This document shows positions 14,594 through 22,090 of a DNA stretch of 32,528 nucleotides, piece by piece. The stretch is from CAZFHZ01 sp964519015. GTDB lineage: Bacteria; Blakebacterota; Blakebacteria; Blakebacterales; CAYUVJ01. Both the position numbers and the translations under genes were made by a program. Below the pieces are notes generated by a model. That model saw only the letters and a list, made by a program, of their open reading frames with translations, searched no databases and was not told the DNA's origin. The DNA is taken from contig CAZFHZ010000032.1 in NCBI GenBank assembly GCA_964519015.1, forward strand, positions 1-32,528, in the 5' to 3' direction. Each line of letters begins with the position of its first letter. Positions within the stretch are counted from its first letter, which is position 1.

Positions 14594-16432
14594 ATGGCGG
14601 ACAGAGAGACCGGCCGCATGCTGCGCCTGCTCGCGCGCGACCCCTTCGTGCGCGGGGCGGCCGGTCTCCTGCTCGCCTTCCTGGTGGTCTTCCTGCTCCG
14701 CAATCCCTTCCTGCGGGAACTCATCGTCAGCACGAACTATCCGGCCGATCTGATCTGGCTGCTTCTCCTTCTGGTCGCCCTGCTGAGCGGGCACAAGCGG
14801 GTCGCGGCCCCGGAGGAGCGGACTTTCTGGACGCTGCTCGGCATCGGCACGGCCGCCTGGGCACTGGCGGCTCTCTTCTTCACCCTCTGCCCCGTGTGCA
14901 TGGATCGTATTCCCTGGCTGGTGGCGGCCGATCTCCTTTACGTGGTCTTCTACGCTCTCATCCTGACGGCCACCGAGCTCGATCCCGACCGGGAGGAAGG
15001 GCGACTGCTCCAGGATGCCGAACTGCGCCTGGTCGGCATCGCCGGCCCCCTCATCGTGGGGCTCAGCCTCTTCAGTTACCTGGTCATCATCCCGGCCGTG
15101 ATCGATCCGGAGTGGTATGCCTCCACGATACCCACCCGGATCCTAACGGTGGTGCTCAACTTCTTTCTCGCCCTCCGCCTGCTGCGGATGACACAGTCGG
15201 CCCGCACCCGGCGCTGGAACGCCATCTACGGTCTCTTCGCCCTCATCTTCTACCTCTGGGGGCTGATCGAGGCGAACGACCTGGTCAACGTGACCCGGGA
15301 GCTACCGGTGATCGCCGGTCCGGTGATCGAGTTCCTCTGGTTCCTCCCCTTCCCGGTCGCAGTGGCGGCCGTCCGGCTCCGTCACTGGGAGCCCGGAGAG
15401 GTACAGGAACGACGGCACCGGCCCCTGGTGACAGCGCTGCCGAAACGCCGGCGCTACGAGTGGAGCCTGGTCGTGATGGCGATACTGCTGCCGGTGGTCC
15501 ACTTCGGTTCCTACGGACTCGAGCTCATGCGGGAGGATACCCTACTCCTGCACGAGCTGACCGTGCTCGTCTACGTGGTGGCGGTAGGGGTGCTGGAACT
15601 GACGGCCAACCGCCTGCGCGCCCTGATGACACCCCTACAGGAGCGGGCGGAGCATGCCCAGCGGATGGAAGCGATCGGAGTCCTGGCCGGGGGGATCGCC
15701 CATGACTTCAACAACATCCTGACCATCGTGCTGGGGCAGGCCCAACTGCTCCAACGCGGCCTCCCCGCCGAGGACCCCCGCCGGCACCGGATCGAGGAGA
15801 TCATGAAGGCCGGCCGGCGGGCGGCCGACCTGGCCGGTGGACTCCTGGCCTTCGCCCGCCGGGAACACAGCGAACCCGTCCGGCTCGACCTCAACACAAT
15901 CATCGCCGAATCGGCTACCCTGCTGCGGAGCCTGCTGACCGATGATATCCGGCTCTGGATCGACTATCAGCCCGACCTGCCCGAGGTGATGGTCGACCAG
16001 TCTCAGATCGAGCAGGTGGTGGTCAACCTGGTGACCAATGCCCGCGACGCCCTGCCGTCCGGCGGAGACCTCTACATATCGACCCGCGAGGTGACGGGGA
16101 GACGCCGCTCCCGGCGTAGCAAGGAAGCGGTGCCGCCGGGTCGATGGGTGATGCTGGAAATACGAGACACCGGGGTCGGGATGTCGGCCGAGGTCCGCGA
16201 GCGGGTCTTCGAGCCCTTCTTCACCACCAAACCGCGGGCTAAGGGGACCGGGCTGGGGCTCGCGGTGGTCTATGGGATCGTGCGCCAAAGCGCTGGAGAG
16301 CACTCTGGGGGAAGGGACCTGCTTCAGGATCTTCCTTCCCCCGGCGACCGCCACGCCCCCGGTCCAGGAGGAGGACGCGGCCTCCGAGGACGTTGGTGCT
16401 ATCGCCGGACGGGTGCTGATCGCCGAGGATGA
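14594..16432 (+). CDS. Membrane histidine kinase, C-terminus frameshifted
   Basis: The first about 350 residues hold roughly ten hydrophobic segments (for example AAGLLLAFLVVFLL, LIWLLLLLVALLS, LLYVVFYALILTA), an integral sensor module I do not recognise. The kinase core follows: H-box EAIGVLAGGIAHDFNNIL (His370), N-box QVVVNLVTNARDAL, G1 RDTGVGM, F-box FEPFFTTK and G2 KGTGLGLAVVYGIV. After IVRQS (about residue 561) the frame leaves the family: the terminal strands expected of a HATPase domain appear instead in the next frame (ESTLGEGTCFRIFLPP) joined to a receiver domain. The remaining 50 residues to the stop at 16432 are Pro/Gly/Arg-rich and probably not native. The gene therefore looks like the front part of a hybrid kinase interrupted by a short deletion. 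No clear ribosome site before ATG 14594; it starts 27 bp after the peptidase. Confidence 0.85.
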   Translation: MADRETGRMLRLLARDPFVRGAAGLLLAFLVVFLLRNPFLRELIVSTNYPADLIWLLLLLVALLSGHKRVAAPEERTFWTLLGIGTAAWALAALFFTLCPVCMDRIPWLVAADLLYVVFYALILTATELDPDREEGRLLQDAELRLVGIAGPLIVGLSLFSYLVIIPAVIDPEWYASTIPTRILTVVLNFFLALRLLRMTQSARTRRWNAIYGLFALIFYLWGLIEANDLVNVTRELPVIAGPVIEFLWFLPFPVAVAAVRLRHWEPGEVQERRHRPLVTALPKRRRYEWSLVVMAILLPVVHFGSYGLELMREDTLLLHELTVLVYVVAVGVLELTANRLRALMTPLQERAEHAQRMEAIGVLAGGIAHDFNNILTIVLGQAQLLQRGLPAEDPRRHRIEEIMKAGRRAADLAGGLLAFARREHSEPVRLDLNTIIAESATLLRSLLTDDIRLWIDYQPDLPEVMVDQSQIEQVVVNLVTNARDALPSGGDLYISTREVTGRRRSRRSKEAVPPGRWVMLEIRDTGVGMSAEVRERVFEPFFTTKPRAKGTGLGLAVVYGIVRQSAGEHSGGRDLLQDLPSPGDRHAPGPGGGRGLRGRWCYRRTGADRRG

Positions 16433-16781
16433 TCCGGCCGTCCGCTCGCTCGTCCAGCAGATCCTGACCGACGCGGGTTTCGAGGTGGTCACGGCCTCCA
16501 ACGGCCGGCGGGCGCTCGACGAACTCCACCGGACCGGTGCACGCTTCGACCTGCTGCTCACCGACGTGCTCATGCCGGAGGTCGGCGGCGTCGAACTGGC
16601 CCGCGAGGTGACCGCCGCCGATTCCTCCTGCCAGGTGCTCTTCATGTCCGGGTATTCGGACGAGAGTCCGGTCTATCGTCTTTCGGTGGAACCGGGGGTG
16701 CGGCTGTTGTCGAAGCCCTTCACACCCGACCAGTTGCTGCGCGAGGTGAGGCGGATCCTCTCGCTGGAAGAGCTCGGCTGA
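16272..16781 (+). CDS. Response-regulator receiver domain (detached kinase C-terminus)
   Basis: The frame begins with the end of a HATPase domain (LESTLGEGTCFRIFLPP), then a linker and a complete receiver: RVLIAEDDPAVR (acidic pair), FDLLLTDVLMPEVGG (phospho-acceptor Asp), VLFMSGYSD (Ser switch) and LLSKPFTPDQLLREV (Lys). There is no output domain, as in the REC domain of hybrid kinases. It overlaps the kinase reading frame by 161 bases in a different phase. ATG 16272 is the only ATG upstream of the receiver and has no evident ribosome site, so independent expression is doubtful; the segment is best seen as the displaced C-terminus of the kinase. Confidence 0.75.
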   Translation: MGSCAKALESTLGEGTCFRIFLPPATATPPVQEEDAASEDVGAIAGRVLIAEDDPAVRSLVQQILTDAGFEVVTASNGRRALDELHRTGARFDLLLTDVLMPEVGGVELAREVTAADSSCQVLFMSGYSDESPVYRLSVEPGVRLLSKPFTPDQLLREVRRILSLEELG

Positions 16782-16783
16782 AC

Positions 16784-17563
16784 GTGGTCTCCCCCGGTGC
16801 GGTCTCCCCCGCCGGCCGGCCGCTCCCGGCCTTCCGGCCCCTGTTCACCCTCCTGGTCACCCTCCTCGTACCCAGCTTCCCCGCCGCCGCCCAGGGAAGG
16901 CTCGAGGCCGGCTTCGGTCCGGCCGGGACCTTCCCGACGGGCGTTTTCGCCGCTCCCGTTGGGGAAGCCGGGGCGGGCCTGCTCGGTGAGGTGGACCTCC
17001 CCCTGGCCGGTGGCCGACTGCGGCTCGGGGTCGGTCTGGGCTGGTCGCAGTACGCCCACTACCGCCGGACGATCCTCTACCAAGGGGAGAGCGGGGGACC
17101 GTTCGAAGTGGAGGAACTGACCGGGCACGACCTGGTGCTGGGGCATCTCTACCTGCGCCGGACCTTCGGCCGGGGCCTGCTGCGCCCCCACCTGGAAGCG
17201 CTGGCGGGCTTCCTCTACCCCTACACGAGCACGGAGCTCTCCGGACTCCGGGCCGACGAATACGACCCGGTCGGGAGTACCTTCCACCGCGGGAGCACTG
17301 CCCCGAGCTGGGGCCTCGGTATCGGAGTCGGGCTCTACCTGCACCGGGAGCGGGACCCAGCGGAATCCCAGGAGGAACGCTCCGCCGGCGGGAAGGGACG
17401 ATGGACGGCGCTGGAACTGCGCCTGCGCTGGATCGGTGGGGGCCGGGCCGACTGGGTCCGAAAGGGATCGGTACGCATCGAGGGAGGGGAGTTCCACTTC
17501 GAGGTCCGCCGTACCACCGCCGACCTGCTGCAGCCCTCTCTGCTGTTCCGGTTCCGTTTCTGA
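16784..17563 (+). CDS. Probable outer-membrane beta-barrel protein
   Basis: I do not recognise a named family. The 259-residue product has an N-terminal hydrophobic segment (FRPLFTLLVTLLVPSFPAAAQG) that looks like a signal peptide cleaved near AAA-QG. The rest alternates short amphipathic strands with polar turns: RLEAGFGPAGTFP, GLLGEVDLPLAGGRLRLGVGLGWSQY, DLVLGHLYLRRTF, LRPHLEALAGFLYPY, SWGLGIGVGLYLH, and it ends LLQPSLLFRFRF with a terminal Phe, the classical signature of Bam-inserted barrels. Start is GTG at 16784, two bases after the receiver stop, with no good ribosome site. Function (porin, anchor or adhesin) is unknown. Confidence 0.7.
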   Translation: MVSPGAVSPAGRPLPAFRPLFTLLVTLLVPSFPAAAQGRLEAGFGPAGTFPTGVFAAPVGEAGAGLLGEVDLPLAGGRLRLGVGLGWSQYAHYRRTILYQGESGGPFEVEELTGHDLVLGHLYLRRTFGRGLLRPHLEALAGFLYPYTSTELSGLRADEYDPVGSTFHRGSTAPSWGLGIGVGLYLHRERDPAESQEERSAGGKGRWTALELRLRWIGGGRADWVRKGSVRIEGGEFHFEVRRTTADLLQPSLLFRFRF

Positions 17564-17629
17564 GACCGGGTCGGGGGTCGCGGTGGCCGGTTATCGTGTC
17601 CGATCAGGCAGGCCGGGGAGACTGATGGG

Positions 17630-18937
17630 ATGACAGACGCCGATCACGCACCCGTCTCCATCGTGATGGTCGCCATCGGAGGGTACGGGTACTGGTATCT
17701 CAAGACGCTGCTCGAGGAGTTCCCGGACGGGGCCGTGGACCTGCGGGCGGCGATCGATCCCTTCCCGGAACGCTCGGTCCTGGCGCCCCTCCTTCAGGAA
17801 CACGGCATCCGCCTCTTCCCCGACCTGGAGAGCGCGTTCTCGGCCGGGGTGGGCGCCGAACTGGCCGTGATCGCATCCCCCATCCATCACCATGTCCCAC
17901 AGAGCGTGCAGGCGCTGCGGGCGGGCTGCCATGTGCTCTGTGACAAGCCGCTCGGCACCTCCGTCCAGGAGGGACTCGCCCTGATCGGAGAGCGGGACGC
18001 CGCCCGGCGCTGGGTCCGCATCGGCTACCAGTGGTCATACTCCCGAGCCGTCCAGGCGCTCAAACGGGACATCCTCGACGGACGCTGGGGGGCGCCCCGC
18101 CAGGCCGCCGCATTCTGCCTCTGGCCCCGGGGGCGCGACTACTATTCCCGCAACGACTGGGCCGGCCGGATCCGCGACGCTGAGGGCCGCTGGGTGCTCG
18201 ACAGCCCGCTCAACAACGCGATGGCCCATTTCCTGCACAACCTGCTCTACCTGCTCGGCCCCACCCCGGCCGAGAGCGCCCGCCCGGTAGGGGTAGTCGC
18301 CGAGTGCAGCCGCACCCACCGGATCGAGAACTACGACTCGGTCGCCTGCCGGATCGAACTGGCCGGGGAAGTCGAACTCCTCTTCTTCGCTTCCCATGCC
18401 GTCGAGCGGGAGAGCGGTCCCTGCTTCCGTATCCTCTTCGAGGAGGGGGAGGTCGTCCTGGGGGGATCCCTCGAGGGGTCGACCGGGAGCCCGGCCGACG
18501 GGACGGTCGGACAGGATTCCGGATCCGCCCTCCCCGCCTGGGCGGCCGGTCCGGGTATCATCGGTGTGGACCGCCGGGGCCGCCGGGTTATCTACGGCCA
18601 CCCGGACGCCGACCACCAGTTCCGCAAGCTCTTCGAGGCCGTCGAGGCCGTCCGTAACGAGGTCCCCCTGCGGTGCGGGCCGGAGGCCGCCCTCGCCCAG
18701 ACGGTTTGCATGAACGGGGTCCAGGAATCGGTCCCCGAGCCCCCACCGATGCCCGAGGAGTTCGTGCGCCGGGCACCAGCCGGGGATATGTGCTGGGTCG
18801 ATGGACTGGCGGCCGCCTACCGGGAAGGCTACCGGCAGGGACAGCTCCCCTCCCAGCTCGGGCAGACCTGGTCGGTGCCCGGACGAAAGGTCGACCTGCG
18901 TGACTATCACGAGTTCCCCTCCCGGGGCAGGGGGTGA
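17630..18937 (+). CDS. Gfo/Idh/MocA family oxidoreductase
   Basis: A 435-residue NAD(P)-dependent sugar (or cyclitol) oxidoreductase. The Rossmann glycine motif is VAIGGYGYWYL at about residues 14-24; ELAVIASPIHHHVPQSVQALRAGCHVLCDKPLG carries the cofactor loop and the DKP variant of the usual EKP (Asp105, Lys106, Pro107). IGYQWSYSRAVQALK and NNAMAHFLHNLLYLLG (His200, His203) occupy the substrate-site positions. There is no signal peptide. ATG 17630 has GGGGAG at 17614-17619. It is the first gene of a four-gene same-strand group with the URO-D-like protein (9 bp gap), symporter and lyase, so it most likely oxidises a monosaccharide released by the lyase and imported by the symporter. Confidence 0.9.
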   Translation: MTDADHAPVSIVMVAIGGYGYWYLKTLLEEFPDGAVDLRAAIDPFPERSVLAPLLQEHGIRLFPDLESAFSAGVGAELAVIASPIHHHVPQSVQALRAGCHVLCDKPLGTSVQEGLALIGERDAARRWVRIGYQWSYSRAVQALKRDILDGRWGAPRQAAAFCLWPRGRDYYSRNDWAGRIRDAEGRWVLDSPLNNAMAHFLHNLLYLLGPTPAESARPVGVVAECSRTHRIENYDSVACRIELAGEVELLFFASHAVERESGPCFRILFEEGEVVLGGSLEGSTGSPADGTVGQDSGSALPAWAAGPGIIGVDRRGRRVIYGHPDADHQFRKLFEAVEAVRNEVPLRCGPEAALAQTVCMNGVQESVPEPPPMPEEFVRRAPAGDMCWVDGLAAAYREGYRQGQLPSQLGQTWSVPGRKVDLRDYHEFPSRGRG

Positions 18938-18946
18938 GCGCGCCCC

Positions 18947-19963
18947 ATGGACTCCCGAACCCTCGTCCGCCGTAGTCTCGAGTTCGACGCCCCACCAGGT
19001 ATCCCGCGTCAGACCTGGGTGCTCCCCTGGGCGGAACACCACCACCCGGAGGCGGTGGCGGAACTGAAGGCGCGTTATCCCGACGACCTGGTGAGTGCCC
19101 CGGCCCTCTACCAGAACCCGCCCCGGGTGGAGGGAGAGCGCTACGGGCGCGGCAGCTATGTAGATGAATGGGGCTGTCGTTTCGATAACCCCGAGGAGGG
19201 CATCATCGGTATCGTCCACCAGCCGCGTCTGGCCGAATGGGACGATCTCGACGCTTTCCAGACCCCCGACGGACTGCTCGACCTCGATCGGGAGGCCATC
19301 GACGCCTTCTGCCGCGGCACCGACCGCTTCGTGCTGGCCGGGTCGGTAGTGCGACCCTTCGAACGGCTCTGCTTCCTGCGGACCATGGAACAGGCGCTGG
19401 TGGACCTGTTCGAACATCCCCCGGAACTCTCCGAGCTGCTCGGGCGCATCCACACCCACTACTGCCGGGAGGTGGAGGCGTGGGCGGACACGGCGGTGGA
19501 CGGCATCGCCCTGATGGACGACTGGGGGGGGCCGGGGGGGCTGCTGGTCGCCCCCGGGCTTTTCCGGGAGCGTTTCAAGCCGCTCTACCGCGACTACGCC
19601 GAGATCGCCCGCGCTCGCGGCAAGTACGTCTTCATGCATTCGGACGGCTGGATCGTCCCGCTCATCGAGGATCTCATCGAAGTGGGTGTCCACGCCCTCA
19701 ACAGCCAGGTGCACTGCATGGGTGTGCCCGAACTGGGTGAGCGCTATCGCGGCCGGATCACCTTCTGGGGGGAGATCGATCGGCAGGAGCTGTTGGCGCG
19801 GGGGGAGCCCCGCCGGGTGCGGGCCGCCGTCCAGGAGGTGTTCGTCCATCTCTTCGCCTCCGGTGGGGTCATCGCGCAATGCGAATTCGGACCGGGAGCC
19901 CGGCCGGAGAACGTACTGGAGGTGCACCGGACCTGGACGGAGATCGCGGGGGTGCTGGCGTGA
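18947..19963 (+). CDS. URO-D superfamily protein with variant metal site
   Basis: A 338-residue TIM-barrel protein of the uroporphyrinogen decarboxylase / corrinoid methyltransferase superfamily. Recognisable blocks are WDDLDAFQTPD, DGIALMDDWGGPGGLLVAPGLFRERFKPLYRDYAEIARARG, MHSDGWIVPLIEDLIEVGVHALNSQ, RITFWGEID and the C-terminal GGVIAQCEFGPGARPENV. In the MtaA/CmuA-type methyltransferases zinc is held by His-x-Cys and a distant Cys; here the equivalent positions read His231-Ser-Asp233 and Cys312. Haem synthesis is an unlikely role: no haem gene is near and the N-terminal substrate loop of true HemE is absent. Its neighbours indicate carbohydrate catabolism. Its stop overlaps the symporter GTG by four bases (GTGA). 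Confidence 0.85.
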   Translation: MDSRTLVRRSLEFDAPPGIPRQTWVLPWAEHHHPEAVAELKARYPDDLVSAPALYQNPPRVEGERYGRGSYVDEWGCRFDNPEEGIIGIVHQPRLAEWDDLDAFQTPDGLLDLDREAIDAFCRGTDRFVLAGSVVRPFERLCFLRTMEQALVDLFEHPPELSELLGRIHTHYCREVEAWADTAVDGIALMDDWGGPGGLLVAPGLFRERFKPLYRDYAEIARARGKYVFMHSDGWIVPLIEDLIEVGVHALNSQVHCMGVPELGERYRGRITFWGEIDRQELLARGEPRRVRAAVQEVFVHLFASGGVIAQCEFGPGARPENVLEVHRTWTEIAGVLA

Positions 19964-22065
19964 CGATCATCGGTCTGCATCCGATCGACGCCGTCATCGT
20001 GACGGCCTATGTCGCGCTCATCCTCTGGATCGGCCGGCGGGCCTCCCGCCGGACCACCGACACCAGCGAGTTCTTCCTGGCCGGTCGCAAGCTCGGCCGC
20101 GTCTACCAGTTCTTCCTCAATTTCGGCTGCTCGACCAATGCCGATCAGGCGGTTGCGGTCTCGCGCGAGATCTACCGCCAGGGGATCGGCGGGATGTGGA
20201 TCCAGTTCCTGGTCCTCTTCCTGACCCCCTTCTATTGGTTCACCGTGCTCCTCTTCCGCCGGGTCCGCCTGACTACCATCGGCGACTTCTTCACCGAACG
20301 CTTCCGCAGCCCATTCCTGGGCGGCGCCTACGCCATCTTCATCCTGCTGGTCTCGATCATTGGGAGTGGGGTGGGATTCATGGTGGCGGCCAAGACGATG
20401 ATGGCCCTCACCCCCAAACGAATGGAGCAGTGCACGCCTGCCGAGCGGCAGAGCATCGAGGAGTTCGGGGAATACCAGGCGCTGCACGAACGGGTCGCGA
20501 CCAGCTTGAGCGTCGAGGAGCGGGCCCGCTACGACGTATTGAGCGAGAAGAATAAGCACGGTGAACTCCGCTCCTTCGTCTCGCACGTCGATCCGATCCT
20601 CTTCTACATCGTCTTCGCGGTCATTGTGGGCATCTACACGATGATGGGAGGCTTCCGGGCGGCTGCGATCACCGATTCCATCCAGGGGGTGCTGATCGTC
20701 CTCTTCTCGGTGCTGCTCATCCCGGCCGGTCTGGCCCGCATTGGAGGTTTCGCGGGCCTGCATGCCACCGTGCCCGAATACATGTTCCATCTCTTCGGTT
20801 CCGCCTCGCTGAGCGATTACGGCTGGTACACCATCGTGGCCATGATCATAGCCAACCTGGTCTCGATCGTGGCGGTCGTCTCGGGGATGCAGACGGCCGG
20901 CTCGGCCAAAGATGAGATGACCGCCCGGATCGGCATGATCGGCGGGATGTACTTCAAGCGGGTGATCATGCTCTTCTGGGCGCTGGCCGGCCTGCTCGCC
21001 ATCGGCCTCTATGCCGGTCGGCTCCACGACCCCGACCTGATCTGGGGGTACATGACCCGCGATCTGCTCTTCCCGGGGGCGATCGGGCTGATGCTGGTGG
21101 GCATCCTGGCGGCCAACATGTCCACCCTGGACGCCTCGGCCGTCTCCTATTCGGCCCTCTTCATCCGCAACCTGTACGAACCGCTCCGCCCCGGGCGGAG
21201 CGAAGCCCACTACCTGGCCATGGGCCGGCTGGCCATCCCGGTCACGCTGGTGGGGGGGATCCTGGTGGCCGTACACGCCGACAACCTGCTGGAACTCTAC
21301 AAATACGCCATCACCGTGCCGGGGATCTTCGGGGCGGCCATCTGGCTCGGCTTCCTCTGGCGGCGCCTCACCCGGAATGCGATCATCCTCCAAACGGCGA
21401 TCTGCATCCTCATCTACGCCGTCATCCCCAACCTCTTCACCACCTGGGATTGGGCCCGTACCCACGAGGCCTTCCTGGTCCAGACCCATCCCCGCACGGT
21501 GGTCGTTGAGAGCCCGGCCCGGCCGGCCGATGTGGCGGCCGGGCGGGCCGAGCGGGTGGGCCAGCCGATCACCAGCGAGCGCCGGCTGGAACCAGCCGCG
21601 GTCTTCTTCGATCAGGTGGCGCGCGAGGACCCGGAAGACCCCGGCTCCCGACAGGTCGGTCTGGGGCGGTTCAACGCCGAGCTCTGGGTGATCTCCTGGA
21701 CCGGGATCGACCTGCGGGCTCTGCCGAAATCGTGGCTGGTAGCGCTCCGTTTCTTCTTCGACGCCTTCTTCCCCTTCCTGCTCCTTTTCCTCTTCAGCGC
21801 TTTCACCCGGCCGGTGCCCAAGGAGCATCTCGACCGCTTCTTCGCCAAGATGCACACCCCGGTCCAGCCGACCGAGGAGGAGGAACGCGCCGCCCTGGAA
21901 GCCGCCTGGGCGGACCCGGGCCGGTTCGAGCAGAACAAGATCTGGCCCGGTTCGGATTGGGAGATCATGAAGCCCTCCCGGATGGACTACCTCGGTTTCT
22001 TCGGGAGCTGGGTCCTGGTGGGGATCATCATCCTGCTCCTCTGGGGCATGGTGAGTATCCGCTGA
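19960..22065 (+). CDS. Sodium:solute symporter (SSS family)
   Basis: A 701-residue inner-membrane symporter. The SSS core is clear: EFFLAGRKLGRVYQFFLNFGCSTNADQ (38-63), a helix pair, and the family signature AANMSTLDASAVSYSALFIRNLY (384-406). Two soluble insertions make it longer than the usual 500-600 residues: 148-212 between two core helices (AERQSIEEFGEYQALHER, SVEERARYDVLSEKNKHGELRSF), and about 495-585 after the core, followed by two further transmembrane helices and a charged tail. The GTG start at 19960 overlaps the preceding stop, so translation is coupled; the frame upstream of it is not native. Substrate is presumably the sugar or uronate produced by the adjacent lyase, an inference from context. 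Confidence 0.92.
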   Translation: MTIIGLHPIDAVIVTAYVALILWIGRRASRRTTDTSEFFLAGRKLGRVYQFFLNFGCSTNADQAVAVSREIYRQGIGGMWIQFLVLFLTPFYWFTVLLFRRVRLTTIGDFFTERFRSPFLGGAYAIFILLVSIIGSGVGFMVAAKTMMALTPKRMEQCTPAERQSIEEFGEYQALHERVATSLSVEERARYDVLSEKNKHGELRSFVSHVDPILFYIVFAVIVGIYTMMGGFRAAAITDSIQGVLIVLFSVLLIPAGLARIGGFAGLHATVPEYMFHLFGSASLSDYGWYTIVAMIIANLVSIVAVVSGMQTAGSAKDEMTARIGMIGGMYFKRVIMLFWALAGLLAIGLYAGRLHDPDLIWGYMTRDLLFPGAIGLMLVGILAANMSTLDASAVSYSALFIRNLYEPLRPGRSEAHYLAMGRLAIPVTLVGGILVAVHADNLLELYKYAITVPGIFGAAIWLGFLWRRLTRNAIILQTAICILIYAVIPNLFTTWDWARTHEAFLVQTHPRTVVVESPARPADVAAGRAERVGQPITSERRLEPAAVFFDQVAREDPEDPGSRQVGLGRFNAELWVISWTGIDLRALPKSWLVALRFFFDAFFPFLLLFLFSAFTRPVPKEHLDRFFAKMHTPVQPTEEEERAALEAAWADPGRFEQNKIWPGSDWEIMKPSRMDYLGFFGSWVLVGIIILLLWGMVSIR

Positions 22066-22090
22066 CTGGATGAGGGAAGGAGACCGTTCC

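Noticed and set aside
16272..16300. Programmed ribosomal frameshift joining kinase and receiver
   Set aside because: A simple frameshift would still leave about five conserved residues missing, so a deletion explains the data better; no clear slippery site with downstream structure was seen.
18947..19963. hemE (haem biosynthesis uroporphyrinogen decarboxylase)
   Set aside because: The N-terminal substrate-binding loop typical of HemE is missing and the gene is coupled to a symporter and lyase, with no haem genes around.
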